A program made the position numbers and the translations under genes. Source: JABLTI01 sp035528035 (GTDB lineage: Archaea; Asgardarchaeota; Heimdallarchaeia; JABLTI01). Taken from it: a stretch of DNA of 64,000 nucleotides. Of the stretch, positions 56,056 through 64,000 are shown in pieces. A model generated the notes under the pieces. It did not search any database. It was given only the letters and a program-made list of their open reading frames with translations, and had not been told where the DNA came from. The stretch is taken from assembly GCA_035528035.1 (NCBI GenBank), contig DATKZI010000053.1, positions 1 through 64,000 of the forward strand. The letters run 5' to 3'. Positions within the stretch are counted from its first letter, which is position 1; each line of letters starts with the position of its first letter.

Positions 56056-56808
56056 TTATTTCATAAATTCAAAAAAGCCAACTTTCTTTAATGTATTATA
56101 ACAATCTTCAATCTCGTCACATGAGAATGAGCCATTCCAACCTGAGAAGTAGTTATCCAAATAACCTTTTTTACCTTCATTTTCAAAATCTTCCTTTGTC
56201 TTTGTTGTAAAATGATTTTCAGGAATATCATATTCTGCTATTACTTGATCAATTTCCAAATCAGTTAGACGGTGATATTCACTATAGTGAATTATGCCTT
56301 TACGAATTCTTCCTTTTAAAAATTCATTTTCTTTATCTGGATAGCCTAAACAAACAGATATTAAAGGGAAACAATATTTTTCTGGTAAATTTAGTTTCTT
56401 GTAGACTTCATCCAATTTTGTTCTGAAAACACTCGATGTAACTAATGAATCTATTCCAAGAGCTTTTGCTGCAATAACTGCTGTTTGAGAAGCCATAATC
56501 GCATCGGTTGCTCCTAGGAAAAATCCTCTGATGTCTCCTGCAACTAAACTATACCCTAGCCTTTTCGCGCAATCCATCCAACGATTATAATCTATACAAA
56601 AAACCAATGCTTTATTCGCATTGTAGAAGAACTTTTTCAACAATTCTCTTTCTTCAACTATTATTATGGAATAAACCTGTCTGCCACCTGAATTTGCAGT
56701 TCTGAGAGTAGCACTAATTATAGTTTCAATATCTTCTTTATTGATTTCTTTATTTGCGAATTCTCTTATAGATTTTAATTTATGAATAGTTTTTAATGTT
56801 TCATTCAT
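56056..56808 (-). CDS. Nitroreductase-family flavoprotein
   Basis: A 250-residue FMN-dependent oxidoreductase. KSIREFANKEINKEDIETII is the N-terminal flavin-binding start (SxRxF pattern), followed by the GGRQVYSIIIV strand and later GIDSLVTSSVF and CLGYPDKE. Substrate unknown. No ferredoxin domain, unlike the nitroreductase at 59715. Confidence 0.85.
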   Translation of the reverse strand: MNETLKTIHKLKSIREFANKEINKEDIETIISATLRTANSGGRQVYSIIIVEERELLKKFFYNANKALVFCIDYNRWMDCAKRLGYSLVAGDIRGFFLGATDAIMASQTAVIAAKALGIDSLVTSSVFRTKLDEVYKKLNLPEKYCFPLISVCLGYPDKENEFLKGRIRKGIIHYSEYHRLTDLEIDQVIAEYDIPENHFTTKTKEDFENEGKKGYLDNYFSGWNGSFSCDEIEDCYNTLKKVGFFEFMK

Positions 56809-57087
56809 AAAACAATTAACTCCATGGACTTTAATAAATTAGTCCTATATAGTACTATTTAAACATTCATACCACTTAGGTAAATGAAAAATGGAAATTG
56901 AATTTTCCATTAACAAACTAGTTTTCAGTATTTTATATTACTATTCGAGATTAAATTATTGTACAAATAATTGAAGCTCTTTTTTTGGCTAAAATTACCT
57001 TTTGAATTAAATTATTGGCATTTCTGTTTAATTCTTTAATAACAGTTATTTATAAAAAGAATAACTCCTAAATATATGGTGGTTGAG

Positions 57088-57783
57088 ATGTCAGATAACA
57101 GGGATTCACAATCTTTAACTTCAAAAATAATCAAAATACTTCGAATAACAAATGAACCTTTATCTGCACACGCTATCAATGAATTATATGGATTGCCTTA
57201 TAAAAAAGTTCAAGAGATTCTTTTACAATTAGAAGATGAACAGCTGGTTCTTTCATTAAAAACTAAACGTGGTATATTTTATTTTATTCCAGATAAATAT
57301 CTAAAACGACATCACGATATTATTGAATCTGATGAAGTTCTTCCTTATTTATGGTACGAAGAACTTTCTGAAGAGGAATTAAAAAGTCGTAAAGAAAATA
57401 TCGTTAAAGCTCTTACTAAATTAAAAAATAAATTTTCACAAAAAGAAATATCTGCCTCTATCTATTTTTCGAATCTACAAAAGAAAAATGAAGAGCTTTC
57501 TATTATAACACAAATTATTGAAGCTCGTAAAGAGAAGAAAATAAAATATTGTTATTATTGTGAAACAGAAATTCCTTTAGATGTTATAATTTGTCCAAAT
57601 TGTAACAAAGAATTACCTAAATGTTCGGTTTGTAAAAGATTGATTTCAGCAAAAGAGTCTGTTATTAGATGCCCATATTGTGAATCAGTAGCTCATGAAT
57701 CGCATCTTCGTGAATGGGTAAAAACTATTGGAACTTGCCCTATTTGTAAACATGAATTAATTGAGAGTAAACTTAATTTATAG
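57088..57783 (+). CDS. Winged-helix/zinc-ribbon/RING-like protein
   Basis: A 231-residue protein with an N-terminal winged helix (about 8-68; SAHAINELYGLPYKKVQEIL) and a helical middle. A zinc ribbon follows (C155, C158, C169, C172), then a RING-like finger (C179, C182, C195, C198, H203, H206, C217, C220). The finger spacing CxxC-CxxC-x4-HxxH-CPxC resembles RING variants such as that of eukaryotic Nse1. It could be a ubiquitin ligase or a nucleic-acid adapter. ATG at 57088 is chosen for the GGTGG ribosome site. A partner gene with the same C-terminus follows 13 nt later. Confidence 0.75.
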   Translation: MSDNRDSQSLTSKIIKILRITNEPLSAHAINELYGLPYKKVQEILLQLEDEQLVLSLKTKRGIFYFIPDKYLKRHHDIIESDEVLPYLWYEELSEEELKSRKENIVKALTKLKNKFSQKEISASIYFSNLQKKNEELSIITQIIEARKEKKIKYCYYCETEIPLDVIICPNCNKELPKCSVCKRLISAKESVIRCPYCESVAHESHLREWVKTIGTCPICKHELIESKLNL

Positions 57784-57796
57784 CAGAGGTTGTCAC

Positions 57797-59272
57797 ATGC
57801 CTAATGTTACTGATGATATTATTGTAGGTCATACTATTGCAAAGGAATTTGTCGCTTCTTTGAGTAGTAAAAAACAAGCTAAATTCTATCTCCCTGGAAT
57901 TAAAGATGTTAAAGTAAAATCTCAAAGCAAATTAATAAATATTATAACAACGGCTTCATTTTCTATATGTTGTTTATATATCATTTTTCTTTTATTCTTT
58001 TATAGCTTTGTTAAAGAAGTTACAGAGAAAGTGACTAATATTGTAGTGGGGATATTCTTTGGTATTCTTTTATTAACAACTTTTTTTGCTTATGTTAAAA
58101 TGTTAAAGGATAGTAAGAGAAGAAGGAATAAAAGCAGGAAAAGAGAAAAAATTGAGTTATCAGAACTTATGACAGAACATTTACAACAATTAGAGTTATT
58201 ACATCCGAAAATTTTCACTATCGTAAAACAATCATTTGATATTGCATTAGAGGATGGAACAAAAGAAAATTTTGCTGCTTTGACTTACTCAAATATCCTC
58301 TCTGAATTGACTCTATCAGAAGCTGATCTCTTACTGAAAGAGAAAACTAAAAGATTGATAGCTACAATTGCTCATGGGAATTATATTATAGAGTCTTTAG
58401 ATCTTTTAGGTTTAGCTAATGATATTGAATTATATGACTCGTTGCAAACAATTATACTAGGATTCAATGAATTAATAATTAATGAAGAATCTTTGGAAAT
58501 CCAGAATTCCTATCTTTTACAAGAATTTCGAGAGATTAAACAGAATTTCTATCAGATAAATCAAATTCTTACTCATATAAAATTATATGAAAAGGACAAG
58601 TTTGTTTCGGATAGACTACAAAAAGATGCTAAAAAATTACGCAAAATAACTAAAACAAAACCAATTGCTAAAACAAATATTTCTTTTACAAAAACATCAC
58701 AAGATATTTCCAAAGATGAATTGCTTTCAACAATAACAGCTTTAGATGAATCTGTTGTTGAAATTCGTACAAGAGCTGGTACTTATTATACTTCAGTAAA
58801 AAATATCCAGAAAGATGATCCCAGAAAACAAAGAGAAATAGAGTTGTTGACTGATAAAGAATTATTAGTAAAGCAAGAAGTAATTACATCAACTCTGGAT
58901 TTATTAGAACAAGAAAAACAAAATATACCTGAAAAAGAATATCAAAAAATAAAAAATGAGAATCTATCAGCTTTATTTACAACTAAAAATGTTTTAGAGA
59001 AAAGAAAAGGATTAACTAAACAGGTTATTTGTCCTAATTGTCAAGCGAAGAATTCATCAATTCAGGAATTTTGCAAGAACTGCAATAAAGAATTACCTTA
59101 TTGTATAGTCTGTTTGAACAGCTTGGGTGTTGGTAATCATATAAAAACATGCCCACATTGTCAAAGTATCGCCCATTCAAATCACTTTGATGATTGGTTA
59201 ACTAAATCAAAAAATTGTCCCTATTGTAAAAGGGAAATAAAAGATGAACTTGTTGAAATAATACTAAAGTAA
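57797..59272 (+). CDS. Membrane RING-like protein with zinc ribbon
   Basis: A 491-residue protein with two membrane helices (about 47-71 and 80-101), then a long helical, partly coiled region (about 110-400). The C-terminus has a zinc ribbon (C412, C415, C426, C429) and a RING-like finger (C436, C439, C452, C455, H460, H463, C474, C477) matching the upstream protein. AGAGGT precedes ATG at 57797. The shared finger and 13-nt spacing suggest that one member works in the cytosol and the other at a membrane. Confidence 0.75.
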   Translation: MPNVTDDIIVGHTIAKEFVASLSSKKQAKFYLPGIKDVKVKSQSKLINIITTASFSICCLYIIFLLFFYSFVKEVTEKVTNIVVGIFFGILLLTTFFAYVKMLKDSKRRRNKSRKREKIELSELMTEHLQQLELLHPKIFTIVKQSFDIALEDGTKENFAALTYSNILSELTLSEADLLLKEKTKRLIATIAHGNYIIESLDLLGLANDIELYDSLQTIILGFNELIINEESLEIQNSYLLQEFREIKQNFYQINQILTHIKLYEKDKFVSDRLQKDAKKLRKITKTKPIAKTNISFTKTSQDISKDELLSTITALDESVVEIRTRAGTYYTSVKNIQKDDPRKQREIELLTDKELLVKQEVITSTLDLLEQEKQNIPEKEYQKIKNENLSALFTTKNVLEKRKGLTKQVICPNCQAKNSSIQEFCKNCNKELPYCIVCLNSLGVGNHIKTCPHCQSIAHSNHFDDWLTKSKNCPYCKREIKDELVEIILK

Positions 59273-59386
59273 TTTTTTCACTTTCATTAAAAAAAATTTA
59301 ATTCCGGACAAGGAAGAATTCGGTTATACTCGATTTTCTAACTCGTTCGGATCGCCTCTTTCTATTCAGCCAATTATCCTTATCTT

Positions 59387-59599
59387 TTATGCTTCGACTT
59401 CTTTTTTGTTCCTTTTAAGATCAAATATTAATAAAACAATACCACATAGAACAAATAATCCACCACCGATAATTAATATTAGGAAAGTAGCTAACTCTGC
59501 TGCTGGTGGAAGATAGAGGACAATGCCCACAACTATCATTGCTACTCCTATTAAGGTAGCAAAGATTTCTACTATTAAACCGTAAATATTTTTCGCCAA
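59387..59599 (-). CDS. Small two-helix membrane protein
   Basis: A 70-residue protein with two membrane helices (about 9-28 and 37-60) and a short KRNKKEVEA tail on the cytoplasmic side. No known family recognised. Start ATG behind GGAG. Lies between the RING-like gene and a nitroreductase, in its own direction. Confidence 0.6.
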   Translation of the reverse strand: MAKNIYGLIVEIFATLIGVAMIVVGIVLYLPPAAELATFLILIIGGGLFVLCGIVLLIFDLKRNKKEVEA

Positions 59600-59714
59600 G
59601 TTGTTTTCTCCTTAAACTTCTTTAAAAAAATATAAGTATATATTATCGTGTTGAGTATTCTTAAACTGTTTGTGGTAGAGGCAATTAATATATGGATTTT
59701 ATCATTAATTTTTA

Positions 59715-60629
59715 CTATTTTTTTTCAAACCAATTTACTTTGAGATCTTTTCTTGGTGGTCCTCTCTGATATTCAACTGCAGGTATGCCCATTATCATTA
59801 CTCCATGAACATTCAATCCTTTTTGTATTTTGAAATGCTTTCTCAATTTTATTTTATTTTGTAATCTTCTTTGAGCGAACCCTATCCAACAAGTGCCTAA
59901 TCCTAATGATTGTGCAGCTAGCATTCCATATGTTAAAGCTATACCTGCATCATTTTCAGCTAAACCATTAGTATATTCTCGAGAGGATAATAAAATAACA
60001 CATGGTGCATCGAAAAATACTATATCTTCACCATTTTTCATTCGTTGTAATGCTTTATCTAATTGAATTTTTGATTTGGGATTTAATACTCTTCTTCTAG
60101 CACCTTTGCTTAGAAATGGTGCAATTAGATATTTTAATGGGAGTAATCTTCTTGCTACTTTGAAAAACCTTGCAATCTCATTTGATAGATATGTAATTTC
60201 ATTTTTATCTCTTATAACTGTATATCGCCAATTTTGCCTGTTGCTAGCAGAAGGAGCATATCTCATTGCCTCGAGAACTTTTTCGATTTTCTCCTTTGGT
60301 ATTTCTTCCTTTTTAAAAACACGCATAGACCGTCTCAAACGTAATAATTTGATCATTTCTTCATACGGTAGGATATTCTCTAATTTCTTAGTACCCTCAA
60401 AATTAAATGGCGCTTCTGCTTCTTCATAGAGGATGGCTTCTGTTGGGCATACAGCAATACAATGTCCACACTTTACACAAAAATCATATGGATCATCAAA
60501 AAAGTATAGTCTATATATTTTATCATGTCGATTTTTTTCTGTTAATTTAGTAAATAATTTACTGGGACAAACTTTCTCACATTCCCCACAATTATTACAT
60601 TTATCATCATCAATTTCTAGCACTTTCAT
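59715..60629 (-). CDS. Ferredoxin-nitroreductase fusion
   Basis: A 304-residue protein with an N-terminal pair of [4Fe-4S] motifs (C11, C14, C17, C21 and C51, C54, C57, C61) joined to a nitroreductase domain (RSMRVFKKEEIPKEKIEKVL, APSASNRQNWRYTVIRD, CWIGFAQR). The fusion lets ferredoxin-type electrons reach the flavin; the acceptor is unknown. ATG at 60629. Confidence 0.88.
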   Translation of the reverse strand: MKVLEIDDDKCNNCGECEKVCPSKLFTKLTEKNRHDKIYRLYFFDDPYDFCVKCGHCIAVCPTEAILYEEAEAPFNFEGTKKLENILPYEEMIKLLRLRRSMRVFKKEEIPKEKIEKVLEAMRYAPSASNRQNWRYTVIRDKNEITYLSNEIARFFKVARRLLPLKYLIAPFLSKGARRRVLNPKSKIQLDKALQRMKNGEDIVFFDAPCVILLSSREYTNGLAENDAGIALTYGMLAAQSLGLGTCWIGFAQRRLQNKIKLRKHFKIQKGLNVHGVMIMGIPAVEYQRGPPRKDLKVNWFEKK

Positions 60630-60778
60630 TTTAATTCAATATTCTTCTCTCTTCCTAATATTTTAATTAATTGTTAAAAGTAGTTAGCTAAACGAAAGCT
60701 TATCAGTTAGGTTGAATTCTAAACTACCGAAAGGATTTTAAAATAAAAGTAAAACGAATAAGAATAAAAAGAAAAAAT

Positions 60779-60853
60779 GCGCCGATGGTCTAGACTGGTC
60801 TAGGACTCCAGCCTTCCAAGCTGGGTACCCGGGTTCAAATCCCGGTCGGCGCA
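60779..60853 (+). tRNA. tRNA-Gly(TCC)
   Basis: Acceptor arms GCGCCGA and TCGGCGC pair, with A73; CCA is not encoded. The anticodon stem CCAGC/GCTGG encloses CTTCCAA with anticodon TCC at 60815-60817. T arm CCGGG TTCAAAT CCCGG. No intron. Confidence 0.94.
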
Positions 60854-60902
60854 CTTGTTTATAACCTACAGACTTTTTTATCTGCTTTTCTCTGCCTAAG
60901 TT

Positions 60903-61406
60903 TCAAACCTTCTTGGTCATTGAGTTGGTTGGGCTCTCCAAGTCAGTATTCTCTTGGTCGGTGAAGGATTGCGTCTCAGCATCCTTAGCAGTTACGAGTT
61001 TTTCTCGTTTCCTTGCCGATAATGAGATTTTTCCTTTGGTTATCGCTATTTTTCCTTCGTAGTAATCATTTATTGCTAGATTGACCATCAATAGTATATG
61101 GTTTCTTAGATTATTTTTTCCATAATTCATTGCTTCTACTATCCTAGTCAATTCTTTTGAGTTGTAAATGTAGTTGTATAGTTTGGTTACTGAATCTTGC
61201 CTTAGTTCTAGTTCTTTCGCTAATCGTTTGAAATTTATTTCCCCGTTTTCCCAATCATACCTATTTGTTCTTTTGAACTGTTTTTTTCTCGTAATATATG
61301 CCGCTAATCCGTCATAATATTTTATTAATGGTAATAATTGATTGTTCCTTTCATCCCCGTTATGATGGTTTTTACATGCTTCTTGTATGATTAAATCATC
61401 TATCAC
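60903..61406 (-). CDS. Hypothetical basic protein next to tRNA-Gly
   Basis: A 167-residue soluble protein with no family I recognise. A helix-turn-helix-like stretch (GEINFKRLAKELELRQDSVT) lies near 56-75, and the C-terminus is charged and disordered. GTG start at 61406 without a strong ribosome site. Its position beside a tRNA gene is common for genes of past integrated elements, but no integrase is seen. Confidence 0.45.
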   Translation of the reverse strand: MIDDLIIQEACKNHHNGDERNNQLLPLIKYYDGLAAYITRKKQFKRTNRYDWENGEINFKRLAKELELRQDSVTKLYNYIYNSKELTRIVEAMNYGKNNLRNHILLMVNLAINDYYEGKIAITKGKISLSARKREKLVTAKDAETQSFTDQENTDLESPTNSMTKKV

Positions 61407-61722
61407 TATTTCTTGGTAAATTTTACTTAGGTGTTTTTCTGTTAATTCCTTTCGGTAATTCAGAGTTGTAATATCTCTTTAGATTATTATTTTTTTTATT
61501 ATTATTTTCTAAAACAATTCAAGAATGTCTAAAAAAAACCTTTTTTCTATTCTTTTGTCTAAAAAAAAGCCTTTTTTGACTTTTTATATATCCATACCGA
61601 TAAAAATAAGGAGACTTTTACTAGATATGTTGTAACTATTTTTCACATTGCTCTTAAATAAAGATTGACTAGTTATAATTGTAGATTATAGTATATCTAT
61701 TAAATTGCCGAGGATTAAAAGT
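61407..61722. other. Intergenic region with an A/T direct repeat
   Basis: No gene was seen. GTCTAAAAAAAA-CC-TTTTTT occurs twice 30 nt apart (61527-61546 and 61557-61577), each with A-runs and T-runs that could pair and end transcription. A TATA-like CTTAAATAAAG (61653-61662) may drive the GTPase gene. Confidence 0.35.
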
Positions 61723-62409
61723 ATGAATATAGCAGAGCTCCTTAGATTGGGTAATATATCCCGTTTACTTAAAATAACTGTTCTAGGAACTTCAGGTAGC
61801 GGTAAAACGACTTTTCTAAAAACTCTCTTCGGTGATTCTTTTGTTACATCTGATGTAAAACGGATGGATTATCTTGAAAATAAAGCAAACTTAACTTATA
61901 CTCCTATTGATGTTCAAGAATCTACCACAACAGTAAGTATGAATCAATTAGGCGCTATGGTTATTTTCACGAAAAGCAATCAATTCGAGATTTTAGAGAT
62001 AAATGATGGTGTAGATTGTGTTCTCTCTCGAGATGATATTGATTTTTTCATGACCTTTTCAATCTTTGATACCGCTGGGCAAGAACGATTTGATTTTATG
62101 GCTGATATTTGCTTACGGGGTTCAGATGCAGTCATTCTACTTGCAGATGGTACAAATGTTTCATCTGTAGAATATCTCTCAAATTATATTGATAAAATAA
62201 AAAGTGAAGAAGAACGAAGTGGCAAAGAAATACCTGTGATCGTTTTTATGAATAAAAAAGACTTAAGCAAAAAAGGTATTTATCTTGGAGCTGATTTTGC
62301 TCGAACAGCTATTTCAAACGAATATGAAGTCTTTGAAACTTCAGTTCAAGATACTGATTCTCTAATACTTCCTCTTCGAGTATTAATCGATAAAATAACC
62401 TCAAGTTAA
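61723..62409 (+). CDS. Ras/Arf-like small GTPase
   Basis: A 228-residue GTP-binding protein. G1 is GTSGSGKTT (22-30), G3 DTAGQ (116-120), G4 NKKD (177-180) and G5 ETSV (205-208). The G1-G3 distance is about 90 residues, roughly twice that of Ras, with a large insertion and a Thr-rich candidate switch I (ESTTTVS, 66-72). No lipid-modification signal is seen. ATG at 61723 is chosen because CCGAGGAT precedes it. Small GTPases of this type are abundant in Asgard archaea. Confidence 0.88.
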   Translation: MNIAELLRLGNISRLLKITVLGTSGSGKTTFLKTLFGDSFVTSDVKRMDYLENKANLTYTPIDVQESTTTVSMNQLGAMVIFTKSNQFEILEINDGVDCVLSRDDIDFFMTFSIFDTAGQERFDFMADICLRGSDAVILLADGTNVSSVEYLSNYIDKIKSEEERSGKEIPVIVFMNKKDLSKKGIYLGADFARTAISNEYEVFETSVQDTDSLILPLRVLIDKITSS

Positions 62410-62506
62410 TCGTTGATTTCATTAATTTTTTCACGCTTGAATATTTAAAAAAAGAGATAAAATGGCCACACTTTTTTGTGCAGCCCAAAGATTTTTTCTA
62501 TTACTT

Positions 62507-62953
62507 TTACCAGAAGAATCTTGGTATAAGTAATACTGCTTCTATGGAATATGGAAGAGTTGTTATGTAATGATAATTAAAGCTACTGATTTGAGTTGTT
62601 GGATAGCTAAATGCTTGTCTCTTTTGTCTCTCAATTTCAGAAAGCGCATAAAAAGTATATTTCATATTTAAGAGATTCTTTCGTTTAACAATGTCCCCTC
62701 TTGTTTGCAAATCTCGTAGTGCTGAAAAGAACAAGTAATTACTTAATCCCTTTACCCGTTTTCCTACAGCGATTCTTATTTCAGAAGATCTCATTAGTCT
62801 GCAGCTTACAAATAAAGTATCGAGTATAAGTTCTTGAACTCTAATAGTTTTTTTACTTCTCTTACGTCCTCTAGTTCCTTTCTTCTTTTCCACAGAGAGT
62901 CTTATTCTTGCTTCTCTATCTTTTATTGAACTATTTAATAATTCAGTGATCAT
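62507..62953 (-). CDS. Hypothetical basic winged-helix-like protein
   Basis: A 148-residue protein with a lysine/arginine-rich N-terminus (RGRKRSKKTIRVQE). A helical segment follows that reads like a winged helix (LRDLQTRGDIVKRKNLLNMK). The C-terminus is aromatic. A DNA-binding role is plausible but unproven. ATG start at 62953; convergent with the GTPase gene. Confidence 0.45.
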   Translation of the reverse strand: MITELLNSSIKDREARIRLSVEKKKGTRGRKRSKKTIRVQELILDTLFVSCRLMRSSEIRIAVGKRVKGLSNYLFFSALRDLQTRGDIVKRKNLLNMKYTFYALSEIERQKRQAFSYPTTQISSFNYHYITTLPYSIEAVLLIPRFFW

Positions 62954-63392
62954 TTTTTACCTTCACAGCCTATATTCTTTTGACAATTTTTTACTATTGT
63001 TTGAGTTTTGCAGAGATTGTATCTCGTTTATAAGTCTTTCGGTCTAACTTCCCCGTGAGTTACATAATAGCTGTATTGTTAGTTAATAAAGCTTAGGCGA
63101 TATATAATTTAATCCTTTTGTTTTCATAATGGTGTTAATAAAGTAATATAGGACAACAGATACATCATACAATTAACTCAATCATAGGATAAAAATCCTC
63201 AATCTTATACAAAAGGATAATCCTTTATAAAGTAAATTTAATCTAATTAGAAATTATTCCAGAAGGATATTATTTAGTTATTTTTATTAGATTTTGAGGT
63301 TAAATAAGATTGTCAAATATTTACTTAAATGTAAGATGATTTAAATTTCTTATATAATATTAAGTGTAATAGATAGATTTGAGCTGAATACT
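62954..63392. other. Intergenic region without a recognised gene
   Basis: These AT-rich 439 bases contain no convincing reading frame or RNA gene. A TATA-like CTTATATAATATT (63350-63362) precedes the membrane-protein gene at 63393 by about 35 nt and is its likely promoter. Confidence 0.35.
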
Positions 63393-63857
63393 TTGAAGAT
63401 GAAAGATTTTTTTTTAGCATTATTTATTATTTTAATTGCAACATTAATATTTTCGTTACCTATTGATACTCGAGATCTTTTACTCCCAACTTTACTCTTC
63501 TCAGGTGTACTTGGGGGGATATATGTTGGTTATAAAAGAAAAAGACCATTAGTTTCGTGCTTTTATGATGGTTTTTTAATTGGTCTTCCTTCTGGTTTTC
63601 TTCAAGCAGCTATTGTTGTTCCTCTGTATCTCTACTATCATGAATTAATCTATGAATTGACTTCCCCCATACAATTTATCTTATTGACATCTTTAGCTTG
63701 CATAATGTTAGGAGGATTTGTTGGCGCTCCATTTGGCGGTTTACTTATGGGATTATTCTACCGATATCTTAAAATTGACAGAGGTGAAGGAGACCTCTAT
63801 GAGACATACCTTGGTGAGAAAACAAAGAAATCTAATAAAAAGGATTTGAATGATTAA
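63393..63857 (+). CDS. Small four-helix membrane protein
   Basis: A 154-residue protein with four hydrophobic helices (about 6-24, 29-46, 62-81 and 95-122) and a charged C-terminal tail. The glycine-rich helices (GGFVGAPFGGLLMGLF) resemble DUF5518-type archaeal membrane proteins, though this match is from memory of the pattern only. TTG at 63393 or ATG at 63399 could start it. Confidence 0.55.
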   Translation: MKMKDFFLALFIILIATLIFSLPIDTRDLLLPTLLFSGVLGGIYVGYKRKRPLVSCFYDGFLIGLPSGFLQAAIVVPLYLYYHELIYELTSPIQFILLTSLACIMLGGFVGAPFGGLLMGLFYRYLKIDRGEGDLYETYLGEKTKKSNKKDLND

Positions 63858-64000
63858 CAATTAATCATTTTAGAACCAATGGAAAATTTAGAAGCATTAA
63901 TTAATAATTTTAATTTTTATACAATAATACTTTACTAGAGTGATCAATTATCAGGTGGGAAACAAGTAACGAATTACTTTATTATACTTACTCGAGCATG

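Noticed and set aside
60779..61406. A second integration site at tRNA-Gly
   Set aside because: No repeat of the tRNA-Gly 3' end was found downstream, and the adjacent hypothetical protein is not an integrase.

Overview
The window is AT-rich archaeal DNA, most likely from an Asgard archaeon, perhaps of the Heimdall group; the group is an inference. The archaeal signs are a formate-dependent PurP pair for purine synthesis, AbrB-PhoU and DUF47 phosphate proteins, tRNA genes with short archaeal-type introns, TATA-like promoters, and frequent TTG/GTG starts. The Asgard signs are a Ras/Arf-like small GTPase with an extended switch region, two longin/roadblock-like proteins, a V4R protein and a pair of RING-like zinc-finger proteins. 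No rRNA, CRISPR array, plasmid origin or intact insertion sequence was seen.

Layout. 1-3.6 kb: a partial DUF5685-like gene, an intron-containing tRNA-Arg, an alpha/alpha-toroid cyclase-like protein and an acetyltransferase. 3.7-7.5 kb: a secreted LVIVD-repeat protein, a V4R protein and a longin-like protein. 7.7-17.2 kb: a phosphate region with pstB-phoU, an opposing AbrB-PhoU regulator, pstS-pstC-pstA-pstS2, and a DUF47-PiT-PhoU-like operon. 17.9-32.3 kb: purine synthesis, with a purP pair on the plus strand meeting a long minus-strand run purS-purQ-purL-purF-purD-HAD-MFS-PfkB-purE-membrane protein; purM lies apart at 40 kb. 32.4-34.3 kb: a LarA-family protein and a Rieske ferredoxin. 34.5-39.0 kb: a two-gene cassette present twice in tandem, each copy a secreted anchored protein followed by a transmembrane winged-helix regulator. 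39-45.8 kb: a hydrolase, purM, a HisA-like protein, a FIST sensor, a lipid kinase, a longin-like protein and an HD-like protein. 45.9-47.2 kb: a tRNA-Val followed by a small decayed island ending in a second copy of the tRNA 3' end. 47.3-52.4 kb: a secreted caspase-like protease, a YcaO protein, a CbiM/NikM metal transporter with NikR, and a tRNA-Ala with an intron in its T-loop. 52.5-64 kb: a surface esterase, a tandem acetyltransferase, two nitroreductases, the paired RING-like proteins, tRNA-Gly, the small GTPase and small unknowns.

How the genes fit together. Phosphate uptake is covered twice, by a Pst ABC system and by low-affinity PiT, with four PhoU/DUF47-type helical proteins and one DNA-binding PhoU fusion as likely controllers. 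Purine genes present cover PRPP amination (PurF), PurD, PurS/Q/L, PurM, PurE and the PurP step; purC, purB and the final cyclohydrolase are not in the window. NikR, the CbiM/NikM transporter and LarA form a nickel theme. The least explained parts are the duplicated regulator cassette, the RING-like pair, and two related introns in different tRNAs.
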